Shown: positions 1 through 5,532 of the stretch, one piece after another
How the letters are laid out: every line of letters begins with the position of its first letter
How positions within the stretch are numbered: the first letter of the stretch is position 1
Source of the DNA: Egerieenecus sp048201975
GTDB lineage: Bacteria > Bacillota > Clostridia > Christensenellales > Aristaeellaceae
Assembly: GCA_048201975.1 (NCBI GenBank)
Contig: DBFBGQ010000088.1
Coordinates: 1-11,025 of the forward strand
DNA: 11,025 bases
Direction of reading: 5' to 3'
The notes under the pieces: generated by a model
Told to the model about the DNA's origin: nothing
Database searches by the model: none
The model's input: the letters and a program-made list of their open reading frames with translations, nothing else
Program-made: the position numbers and the translations under genes

Positions 1-5
1 GCCAT
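1..5 (-). CDS. Start codon of a minus-strand gene, probably IS200-type transposase TnpA (partial)
   Basis: On the minus strand an ATG followed by GC (Met, then probably Ala) is preceded by AAAAGGAGG with 8 bases between AGGAGG and ATG, a near-ideal ribosome site. Only the first codon and two more bases are inside the window, so the product cannot be read. A Y1-transposase (TnpA) is the expected gene given the element-end structure, and such proteins often begin Met-Ala. A TnpB-type gene is an alternative. Confidence 0.4.
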
Positions 6-13
6 CCTAATGA

Positions 14-71
14 CCTCCTTTTGCTTTTCTGTGCAGTTGGCAGACCGCACTCCCATTGTAAGCAAAAGGAG
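14..71 (-). promoter_or_regulatory. Hairpin masking the ribosome site of the edge gene
   Basis: Positions 15-26 (CTCCTTTTGCTT) and 60-71 (AAGCAAAAGGAG) are perfect 12-base complements. In the minus-strand transcript the second arm contains the AAGGAG of the Shine-Dalgarno site, so the folded RNA would hide it. IS200 is known to limit transposase translation this way, so the function is inferred by analogy. On the plus strand the same stem is followed by TTTTCTT and could also act as a weak terminator against outside transcription. Confidence 0.6.
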
Positions 72-106
72 TTTTCTTGTCATCCGCATAACTATAAGTT
101 TTCCCG

Positions 107-129
107 AACCCCACGCCTAGCGTGGGGTT
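107..129. repeat. Terminal hairpin of the IS200/IS605-like end
   Basis: AACCCCACGC (107-116) pairs perfectly with GCGTGGGGTT (120-129) around a CTA loop. Short imperfect or perfect hairpins a few bases from each end are the recognition structures of Y1 transposases. The hairpin sits directly before the point where kinase homology begins. Confidence 0.6.
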
Positions 130-133
130 TTAG

Positions 134-772
134 GCATGCAAGAAACGCCTGTACGAGCTCAATGCTCTCCAGGCGCAGATCAATCCGCACTTTTTGTACA
201 ACACCCTGGATTCGATTATCTGGATGGAGGAACGGGGGCGCAGCCGGGAGGCCATCACCATGGTTTCGGCCCTGGCCAAGCTGTTCCGTATCTCCATCAG
301 CAAGGGCAGGAGCGTTATCACCGTGCGGGAAGAGCTGGAGCACGTGCGCAACTACCTGATCATCCAGAAAATGCGCTTCAAGGATCAGTTCACCTACGAC
401 ATACAGGCCCAGGAGGAAGCCCTGGAGGAGCGCACGGTAAAGCTCATCGTCCAGCCCCTGGTGGAAAACGCCATCAACCATGCCATCGACCAGACCCAGC
501 CCGAGGCGCTGCACATTGTGATCAAAGCCTTCCTCCAGGGGGAAGAGTTGTTCTTCACCGTGGAGGACGACGGCATCGGCATCGCGCCGGAGGTGCTGGA
601 GAATATTCTCACCACGCCCGCCGGGCGCAGCGGCATTGGCATCAAAAACGTGCATGAGCGGATACAGCTCACCTTCGGCCCCCCCTATGGCCTGCACATC
701 GAGAGCGAGGAGGATGTGGGCACCCTGGTGACCATCCGCCTGCCCCGCCACGGCGTGGAAAAGACGCCGTGA
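134..772 (+). pseudogene. YesM-type sensor histidine kinase, 5'-truncated remnant
   Basis: This is the catalytic end of a two-component sensor kinase of the YesM/LytS-related type (His_kinase plus HATPase_c). The phosphoacceptor motif QAQINPHFLYNTL is at 170-208, with its histidine codon at 188-190. It is followed by the N-box (VQPLVENAINHAI), G1 box (VEDDGIGI) and G2 box (SGIGIKNVHERI). Full-length members are roughly 450-600 residues with an extracellular sensor domain, two membrane spans and a HAMP domain. Here only about 212 codons remain and all sensor and membrane parts are missing. The frame opens at 134 after a TAG at 131-133 and has no in-frame ATG or GTG near its front. A TTG at 194 lies after the essential histidine. 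The IS200-like end directly upstream explains the truncation. It precedes two sugar-binding protein genes by 29 bases. No response regulator is visible. Confidence 0.85.
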
Positions 773-801
773 GCCTTGGCCGCCTGTGAAAGGAGCGCAG
801 A

Positions 802-1650
802 ATGCGAAGATCCATTTGCCTTTCCATAACCATGGTGCTGTGCGTGCTGGCGCTCCTGCTTTTTGGCTTGGCGCCGGAAACGGCGGCAGACGCGGGGATA
901 CCCGGCCCCGTGGTGCTGCTGGTGGAGGATGACACGGGCGCGTTTTTGTTGCAGGTGAAGCAGGGCGCGCAGCAGGCGGCGGCCCAGGCAGGCTGTGAGC
1001 TGACCCAGGAAACGGCGGCGCTGGGTTCCCTGGAGGAAACAGCGCGGCAATGGGCGCAGCGGGGCGCGACGGCGGCGCTGGTGCTGATGCAGGATACGGA
1101 GCTGCGCAGGGAAGCGGCAGCGGCGTTTCGGGCGGAGGACGTGCCGGTGGTGCTCCTGGGGGAGACGGCGGCGCAGGGGGCTTCGGCAGCCATGGACCAG
1201 CGTCAGGCTGGGGAGCTGTTGGGCAGTTATGCAAGGGTTTACCCGCAGGTGTACCTGTACGGGGATGCGCCGGCCTGCCAGGAGGGCGCCCTGAGCGTGC
1301 TGGAGCCGGGGCAGGCGGTGGAAACGGGCGCGTTTCCCGCCCCAGAGGAGCAGGCCTGCGCGGTGGCCCTCACCCCGGAGGAAACCCTGCGCCTGGCCGC
1401 CATGAAGGAGGCGGGACAGCTGACCGTGCCGCTGGTGGGAATGGACCCCGGAGGGGAGCGGGTACAGCTCATGGCGTCCGGGGCGGTGGACGCGCTGGCC
1501 ATAGAGACGCCCTACGCACTGGGATATGTGGCCATGGAAGCGGCGCTTTCCGGGGCGAAAGCGCCCTGCATGCTGCCCTATCGCCTGGTTGAGCGGGAGG
1601 AGATGTATGCGGCGCAGAACGTAAAGCTGATGTTTCCGCTGCTGCACTGA
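802..1650 (+). CDS. Divergent periplasmic-binding-protein-like protein (type 1 fold, secreted or membrane-tethered)
   Basis: The 282-residue protein begins with a basic N-terminus and a hydrophobic stretch (about residues 5-23). The rest resembles a shortened sugar-binding protein of the LacI/ribose-binding fold: VVLLVEDD opens the domain, GATAALVL (89-96) and VPVVLLGE (114-121) fit repeated beta-strand positions, and GMDPGGERVQLMASGAVDA (213-231) followed by ETPYALGYVAMEAAL (235-249) fits the usual last part. It is shorter than the 300-340 residues usual for the family, and I cannot identify a conserved ligand pocket. There is no convincing lipobox. AAGGAG (790-795) precedes the ATG. It lies 29 bases after the kinase remnant and 17 before the MglB-like gene, so it is probably one operon. 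A sensor partner of the lost kinase is more likely than a transporter component, but this is inference. Confidence 0.65.
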   Translation: MRRSICLSITMVLCVLALLLFGLAPETAADAGIPGPVVLLVEDDTGAFLLQVKQGAQQAAAQAGCELTQETAALGSLEETARQWAQRGATAALVLMQDTELRREAAAAFRAEDVPVVLLGETAAQGASAAMDQRQAGELLGSYARVYPQVYLYGDAPACQEGALSVLEPGQAVETGAFPAPEEQACAVALTPEETLRLAAMKEAGQLTVPLVGMDPGGERVQLMASGAVDALAIETPYALGYVAMEAALSGAKAPCMLPYRLVEREEMYAAQNVKLMFPLLH

Positions 1651-1667
1651 GGAAGGAGGCGGTTTTC

Positions 1668-2672
1668 ATGCGGCGTCATCTTGGCGGCCTGGCGCTGGCG
1701 TGCCTGCTGGCGTTGCTGTGGAGCGGCGCGGCGGCGGACCAGGAGCTGCGCATAGGCGTATGCATTTATGACGGTACGGACACGTTCATGAGCGGATTGC
1801 GTGACCGGCTGGTGGAGTACGCCCAGGGGACGGCAATTCTCAGCGTCCACGACAGCAAGAACGATCAGAACCTGCAGAACGATCAGGTGGAGGAGCTGCT
1901 GGATGCCGGGGTGGACGCGCTGATCCTCAACCCCGTGGACAGAACCGCGGCAGGTTATCTGATCGAAAAGGCGCGGGCCAAGGACATCCCTGTGGTGTTC
2001 GTCAACCGGGAGCCGCTGCTGGAGGACATGCAGCTGTTTGACAAGGCCTATTACGTGGGCGCCAGCGCCGCCCAAAGCGGGCAACTTTCCGGGGAAATCA
2101 TGGCGGCGTATTTCCTAAGCCATCCGCAGGCGGACAAGAACGGGGATGGGGTGGTGCAGTATGTGCTGCTCAAGGGCGAGCCGGGGCACCAGGATGCGGA
2201 GCTGCGCAGCCAATACGCGCTTCAGCCCCTGCAGGACGCGGGCTTTGGCCTGGAAAAGCTCCAGGAGGATACGGGCAACTGGCAGCGCCTTCAGGCCCAG
2301 GACAAGATGTCCGGCTTCCTGGCCGCCTACGGAGACCGGATCGAGTGCGTGATTGCCAATAACGACGACATGGCGCTGGGCGCCATCGACGCGCTGAAGG
2401 CGGCGGGATATTTTTCCGACGGACGGTTCATGCCCGTGGTGGGCGTGGACGCCACCGCGCCCGCTCAGGAGGCGGTGCGCCAAGGTTCGCTGCTGGGCAC
2501 CGTGCTCAATGACGATGTGAACCAGGCCCGGGCCGCCCTGGGCTTGGCGGTGCTGCTGAGCCGGGGCGAAGCAGTCACCGAAGAGAGCCTGGGGTATGCG
2601 CTTACCGACGGCCGATACGTGTGGATTCCCTACCAGCCGTTGACGGCGCAGGCGCTGGAGGTAGACAAATAA
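1668..2672 (+). CDS. mglB: Galactose/methyl-galactoside-binding protein, MglB-like
   Basis: This is an extracellular sugar-binding protein of the galactose-binding family, 334 residues, close to the usual length. By my alignment with E. coli MglB, every main sugar contact is kept: D38, F40, N113, H174, D176, R180, W205, N232, D261 and N281. The calcium loop is also kept (D156, N158, D160, Q164, with E226). Marker motifs include KGEPGHQDAE (169-178) and VIANNDDMALGA (228-239). The signal sequence (about residues 1-23, ending AAA before DQ) has no standard lipobox, which is unusual for a Gram-positive binding protein. AAGGAGG (1653-1659) lies 8 bases before the ATG. It is the last gene of its cluster: no ATPase or permease follows, only a hairpin and a convergent gene. 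It could therefore serve an unlinked Mgl transporter or act as the sensing partner of the disrupted kinase. Confidence 0.9.
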   Translation: MRRHLGGLALACLLALLWSGAAADQELRIGVCIYDGTDTFMSGLRDRLVEYAQGTAILSVHDSKNDQNLQNDQVEELLDAGVDALILNPVDRTAAGYLIEKARAKDIPVVFVNREPLLEDMQLFDKAYYVGASAAQSGQLSGEIMAAYFLSHPQADKNGDGVVQYVLLKGEPGHQDAELRSQYALQPLQDAGFGLEKLQEDTGNWQRLQAQDKMSGFLAAYGDRIECVIANNDDMALGAIDALKAAGYFSDGRFMPVVGVDATAPAQEAVRQGSLLGTVLNDDVNQARAALGLAVLLSRGEAVTEESLGYALTDGRYVWIPYQPLTAQALEVDK

Positions 2673-2717
2673 CAAGCGTGCCGGGGGTTGCGTCTTCGCT
2701 CCCAGCCGGCACGCTTG
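2673..2717. terminator. Hairpin terminator between convergent genes
   Basis: CAAGCGTGCCGG (2673-2684) pairs perfectly with CCGGCACGCTTG (2706-2717) around a 21-base loop. It begins at the base after the mglB-like stop codon and lies 23 bases past the stop of the convergent oxidoreductase. The downstream T tract is modest on both strands (CTTGTTGCTT on plus, TTATTTGT on minus), so it probably serves both genes. Confidence 0.65.
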
Positions 2718-2739
2718 CTTGTTGCTTGAAAAAATATGT

Positions 2740-3969
2740 TTATCCTTCGATGCCCCGGAGAATGGCCTCCATGGTGACGGCCTTGCTCTCGCCGCCCAGG
2801 AAGCCGCCCAGGTCAAAAGGCAGCTTGCCTTTTTGGTAGCACAGCTCCAGCAGCGCGGAAAGCCGGGGGGAGGTGGGGAATACGCCGCCCTCGTCAGCGC
2901 TGTTGGACGCGCCGCGAACGCGTTGCAGCTCATGCTCGGGCAGTGTGCGGATCCATCCGGCGGACAGGTACATGCCCGTGCACACGGCCACCTCCGCCTT
3001 GGCGGAGCGGACGGAGCAGGGGACGGGCTTGCCTTCCCGCAGGCAATCCAGGAAGATTTTCAGTTCCTCATCCTGGGGGCAGGCGCAGTCGCCGTAGTCG
3101 ATGAGCCCATCCTCAGCGTGCACCACAATGCGGGGATCCTGGGACCAGTCGCCCTCGGCGTAGCCATGCTCCCAGACGTAGCGGTAGCGATGGGTGTCCC
3201 GGCCGGCCCAGTTGTGGGTGGCGGCCATGAGCACGGAGGGGCACTGGGCGGTGGTGACGCTGACCACCGCCGTGTCGTAGGACTGGATGGCATGGGCGCG
3301 ACACCACTCCCCGCGAACGGTTTCCACCTGGGCGGCGCTGTCCAGCTCGTTTTCCCCCAGTAGATACAGCAGGGACTGCATGGAATGGCTACCCTCGTTG
3401 TGCAGCACGCCATCCATGATGTAGCGGCCTTCGTCGTCATAGAAGCGGCCCGCCCAGCGGTTGCGCTGGTAATACAGGTCGCTGCGCCCGGTGAGGGAGA
3501 GGGCGCGCATGGAAACAGGCCTGCCGTAGCGGCCCTGGATCACGTCCTGCTTGAGCTGGCGCAGGGCGCGGGAGTAGCAATGCTGATAGGCCACGGCCAA
3601 CTGCAGGCCTTTGTCATTGGCCAGCTTTTCCAGCGCCAGTGCCTGCACATAGTCGGAGGCCAGGGGCTTTTCACACAGCACGTGGCAGCCGTGGGAAAGC
3701 GCCTCGAAGCACTGCTCGAAGTGATGTTGCAGGGGCGAAGCCAGCACCACCGCATCGGCCTGCACGCCCAGATGCTCAAAGGCCTCTTTCAGGCTGGCGG
3801 CCATGGGAATGCCAGCCTGCTGCAGCCGCTGAATCAACGCAGCGGAGGCCTCGCTTTGCGGTTGTACGACGCACACCAGCTGAGCGTCCAGACGGTCTTG
3901 CTGGGTCAGCAGCGCCTCCAGGTAGCCCGCTCCGCGTTCGCCCACGCCAACCAGTATGACACGCATCAT
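2740..3969 (-). CDS. Gfo/Idh/MocA-family NAD(P)-dependent oxidoreductase
   Basis: A 409-residue dehydrogenase of the Gfo/Idh/MocA family, which oxidises or reduces sugars and cyclitols in the cytoplasm. The Rossmann nucleotide loop is GVGERG (residues 8-13), preceded by the hydrophobic strand VILV. The family EKP motif is at 100-102 (CEKPLAS). The substrate-domain segment is MDGVLHNEGSHSMQSLLYL (185-203), where N191 takes the place of the Asp in the usual DxGxH motif and H195 is kept. The length is slightly above the 330-390 typical of the family. The start has two adjacent ATG codons; the first is used here and AAAGGG lies about 11 bases upstream. A promoter-like pair lies at 4055-4083. The gene stands alone, convergent with the MglB-like gene. 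The substrate cannot be named from sequence; a sugar-derived polyol or inositol is likely. Confidence 0.85.
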   Translation of the reverse strand: MMRVILVGVGERGAGYLEALLTQQDRLDAQLVCVVQPQSEASAALIQRLQQAGIPMAASLKEAFEHLGVQADAVVLASPLQHHFEQCFEALSHGCHVLCEKPLASDYVQALALEKLANDKGLQLAVAYQHCYSRALRQLKQDVIQGRYGRPVSMRALSLTGRSDLYYQRNRWAGRFYDDEGRYIMDGVLHNEGSHSMQSLLYLLGENELDSAAQVETVRGEWCRAHAIQSYDTAVVSVTTAQCPSVLMAATHNWAGRDTHRYRYVWEHGYAEGDWSQDPRIVVHAEDGLIDYGDCACPQDEELKIFLDCLREGKPVPCSVRSAKAEVAVCTGMYLSAGWIRTLPEHELQRVRGASNSADEGGVFPTSPRLSALLELCYQKGKLPFDLGGFLGGESKAVTMEAILRGIEG

Positions 3970-4001
3970 TGTTTCATCAACCCTTTCTGCCGATCTTTAG
4001 C

Positions 4002-4013
4002 CCGATGCATCGG
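4002..4013. promoter_or_regulatory. 12-base palindrome in the oxidoreductase leader
   Basis: CCGATGCATCGG is a perfect palindrome between the candidate promoter and the start codon of the oxidoreductase, a position suited to a repressor operator. No family-specific consensus is recognised, and a chance palindrome is possible. The remainder of 3970-4218 holds no gene that I can support. Confidence 0.25.
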
Positions 4014-4054
4014 AGTTTCGGGGTAATTTCAAAAGGAAAGATCTGTTTACTGTA

Positions 4055-4083
4055 AGCATACCATTCTCAGACAAAGAACGCAA
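4055..4083 (-). promoter_or_regulatory. Candidate promoter of the oxidoreductase gene
   Basis: On the minus strand TTGCGT (4078-4083) and TATGCT (4055-4060) are spaced 17 bases apart, and a TG one base before the -10 gives an extended -10. The -35 is only a partial match. The leader to the ATG would be about 80 bases. Confidence 0.45.
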
Positions 4084-4218
4084 GCATAATTTTACGTTCC
4101 ATGGGGCTGCTGATTCGTCTCTGCGGCGCTGGCGGAAGCCTCCCTGGAATGGACATACGCCGCGGCGGCTTCAGGTATGCCCTGCTGGGAAAAGAAAAAA
4201 AGCCCCCCTTTGGGTGGA

Positions 4219-4233
4219 TTGGACTGTCCCCCG
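4219..4233. repeat. IS3 left terminal inverted repeat
   Basis: TTGGACTGTCCCCCG here is matched exactly, in inverse, at 5349-5363. Similarity continues weakly inward, sharing GACAA a few bases later. The match extends one base outward (A at 4218, T at 5364), so the exact tip is uncertain by one or two bases. Confidence 0.85.
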
Positions 4234-4279
4234 ACCAGCAGACAAGAGAAATAAGAGTCTGTCGCAGAATATCGAGGGA

Positions 4280-4976
4280 TTACACGGCTTTGCTCCTGAT
4301 TTCATAGGGAGTAAGGCCATTTTTCAAGTGAATGCGCTCAAAATTGTAAAAGTGGATGTACTGAGCAATCAGTTCTTCAACCTCAGAGCGAGTAGAATAC
4401 CGAGCGCGGTACAAGCATTCGGATTTGAGCGTACCAAAGAAGTTTTCCATGGCCGCGTTGTCGTAAGGACACACGGGACTGGACATGGACGGCCGAAAGT
4501 GGTATTCTTTGCTTAGGTCGAAGTATGCAGTGGAAGTGTATTGCAACCCCTGGTCACTGTGGAGGGCGAGTCCACCAGTGACCTTTTCTGTAATCAGAGC
4601 ATCCCGGATCGTCTGTGTGACCAGAGATGCCGCCATATTGCTGCCTATTCGGTAGGCCAATACCATACGCCCGCAAAGATCCAGGACTGCACACAGGTAC
4701 AGCATGCCTTGAGGTGTGGGAATATAGATAATGTCGGTTACTCAGAATCGATAGGGTTGACATTGTTCAAAGGCCCGCTGCAACAGGTTCGGATATTTGT
4801 ACACACGCTGTTTGAGCTACGTAGATCTCCTTCGCCGCCTGATCTGTGCGAGTAGATTGGTCTTGCGCATGACGCGCAGCATAATATCCACTGCGCGAAA
4901 CCTCAAAAACTTCGCACATGGCTTCAATGGGATAGATACCGCGGAAGCGCTCAATGACACGATATTTCAGCCTCAC
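4280..4976 (-). pseudogene. IS3-family transposase OrfB, broken by deletion and a stop
   Basis: The first part (4767-4976) opens with KYRVIERFRGIYPIEAM and a SRSGYYAAR motif typical of IS3 OrfB, then runs out of frame after AAKEIYVAQ. Homology resumes in another frame at about 4807 as KQRVYKYPNLLQRAF, then VTDIIYIPTPQG and the long C-terminal part. An intact OrfB has roughly 50-60 residues between these blocks, so an internal piece is missing. A TGA at 4742-4744 replaces the Trp codon expected before VTDI. The catalytic DDE residues remain: Asp in VTDI, Asp in LHSDQG, Glu in AAMENFF. The start is GTG at 4976, overlapping the orfA stop as GTGA, with AAGGAGG almost touching it. Function is almost certainly lost. 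Confidence 0.85.
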
Positions 4977-5275
4977 CTCCTTCCAACTTCTAACAGAAAA
5001 TTTCGCAACAGCTCCACCTGCATGCGCAGCTTTGCCAGCTCACAATTTCGCCGAGCTTCCTCATTCTCCGGTAATTTTCGCGGGCGCCCCTTGGGACGAA
5101 GCACGCAGCCTTGGGCGAGCAACCGTTCACGGCGGTTTTCTCGAGTAATGAGCTGCTGCACCTGCTTTCGGGTTAGATTCAGACTGATTGCTATTTCGCG
5201 ATTCGTCTCGCCTTGAGCTTTTCGCTCACGTATGGTTTCAATGAGCCCCTGCACATACGTATACTTTTGCCTCAT
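4973..5275 (-). CDS. IS3-family transposase OrfA (helix-turn-helix subunit)
   Basis: A 100-residue DNA-binding subunit of an IS3-type transposase. The helix-turn-helix is at about residues 23-43 (TNREIAISLNLTRKQVQQLI). A basic RPKGRPRK linker (60-67) follows, then a C-terminal stretch with heptad-like leucines (CELAKLRMQVELLRNFL, 78-94) that in this family mediates multimerisation with OrfB. The start ATG at 5275-5273 has AGGAGG (revcomp of 5284-5289) 8 bases upstream, inside a strong hairpin. The frame is intact and ends in the GTGA overlap with orfB. If expressed, it could act as an inhibitor without a working OrfB; that is inference from other IS3 elements. Confidence 0.85.
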   Translation of the reverse strand: MRQKYTYVQGLIETIRERKAQGETNREIAISLNLTRKQVQQLITRENRRERLLAQGCVLRPKGRPRKLPENEEARRNCELAKLRMQVELLRNFLLEVGRR

Positions 5276-5280
5276 ACAAT

Positions 5281-5335
5281 AAGCCTCCTGCTGTAGTTTC
5301 CTTCTTTCATTCTACAACAGGAGGCTTCTTTTTTT
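5281..5335 (+). terminator. Hairpin: plus-strand terminator that also masks the orfA ribosome site
   Basis: AAGCCTCCTGCTGTAG (5281-5296) pairs with CTACAACAGGAGGCTT (5312-5327) at 15 of 16 positions. On the plus strand it is followed by CTTCTTTTTTT, a good intrinsic terminator. On the minus strand one arm contains the AGGAGG that serves orfA, so a transcript entering the element from outside would fold and hide the start. Both roles fit protection of an IS from neighbouring promoters. Confidence 0.7.
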
Positions 5336-5348
5336 ATTGTCCGTTTAG

Positions 5349-5363
5349 CGGGGGACAGTCCAA
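5349..5363. repeat. IS3 right terminal inverted repeat
   Basis: CGGGGGACAGTCCAA is the exact reverse complement of 4219-4233 and marks the orfA-proximal end of the element. Confidence 0.85.
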
Positions 5364-5378
5364 TTTTTGTTGGGGGTG

Positions 5379-5484
5379 TTTTGCAACGCGCCCAACCGTT
5401 CGCCGGCGGAGCCGGCTTATACGAATGTAAGTCGAAGGGGCTGCAGCCCCTCCGACGCCTCTAAGGGTTTTTTGACAGTCTGAA
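5379..5484 (+). repeat. Structured interspersed repeat, copy 1 (left part possibly lost)
   Basis: This stretch without genes holds TTTTGCAA (5379-5386), a GC hairpin GCCGGC-GGA-GCCGGC (5402-5416), a 25-base block (5419-5443) matching 11001-11025 at 24 positions, the 16-base palindrome AGGGGCTGCAGCCCCT (5436-5451), and TTTTTTGACAGTCTGAA (5468-5484). The reverse complement of that last piece matches 14 of 17 bases at 10867-10883, the other end of copy 2. It therefore looks like a mobile, MITE-like family with inverted termini. It lies only 15 bases from the IS3 end, so its left part may be interrupted or replaced. Confidence 0.7.
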
Positions 5485-5524
5485 GCGCCGGAGGGTCGAA
5501 AACCCTCCGGCGCCTGTTTCTTTT
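5485..5524. terminator. Strong hairpin 20 bases past the MFS gene
   Basis: GCGCCGGAGGGT (5485-5496) pairs perfectly with ACCCTCCGGCGC (5502-5513) around CGAAA. It is placed to end the minus-strand MFS transcript, though the T-rich tract (TTTCTTTT) is on the plus-strand side. It directly abuts the end of repeat copy 1. Confidence 0.6.
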
Positions 5525-5532
5525 CTACCGTA

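Larger units (their letters stand above)
1..133 (-). mobile_element. Left end of an IS200/IS605-type element (partial)
   Basis: No plus-strand gene is seen here. Read on the minus strand, the stretch runs from a compact terminal hairpin (107-129) through a leader with a second hairpin (15-26 with 60-71) to a Shine-Dalgarno site and an ATG at positions 5-3. A subterminal hairpin, a short leader and a structure hiding the ribosome site of the first gene is the known layout of IS200-type left ends. The kinase frame downstream opens only at 134, just past a TAG at 131-133, so the junction lies near 131-140. The exact cleavage site is not identified. The rest of the element lies outside the window, so the family is inferred from structure only. 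Confidence 0.6.
4220..5362 (-). mobile_element. IS3-family insertion sequence, decayed
   Basis: Two overlapping minus-strand genes, an HTH orfA and a DDE orfB, lie between matching inverted ends. The element begins TGG and ends CCA, in keeping with the TG...CA ends of IS3 elements. Its length of about 1.14 kb is short for the family and fits the internal deletion in orfB. No target-site duplication is visible: the bases flanking the two ends differ. The element can probably no longer transpose by itself, although orfA, the inverted ends and the DDE residues survive. Confidence 0.88.

Noticed and set aside
194..772. Kinase gene starting at TTG 194
   Set aside because: That start lies after the phosphoacceptor histidine and has no Shine-Dalgarno site; homology clearly continues upstream to about 140.
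92..1234. Long minus-strand open frame (380 codons) opposite the kinase and first binding protein
   Set aside because: It is Pro/Ala/Arg-rich low-complexity sequence and runs antisense to genes with clear motifs; this is a by-product of high GC content.
4101..4307. Small plus-strand open frame before and into the IS3 element
   Set aside because: It crosses the IS boundary, lacks a ribosome site and has no recognisable product.
4970..4980. Programmed -1 frameshift joining orfA and orfB, as in many IS3 elements
   Set aside because: No A-rich slippery run was found; the junction is a GTGA overlap with AAGGAGG, which points to ordinary coupled translation.
4215..5367. Target-site duplication around the IS3 element
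   Set aside because: The 3-4 bases on the two sides differ for every plausible placement of the ends.
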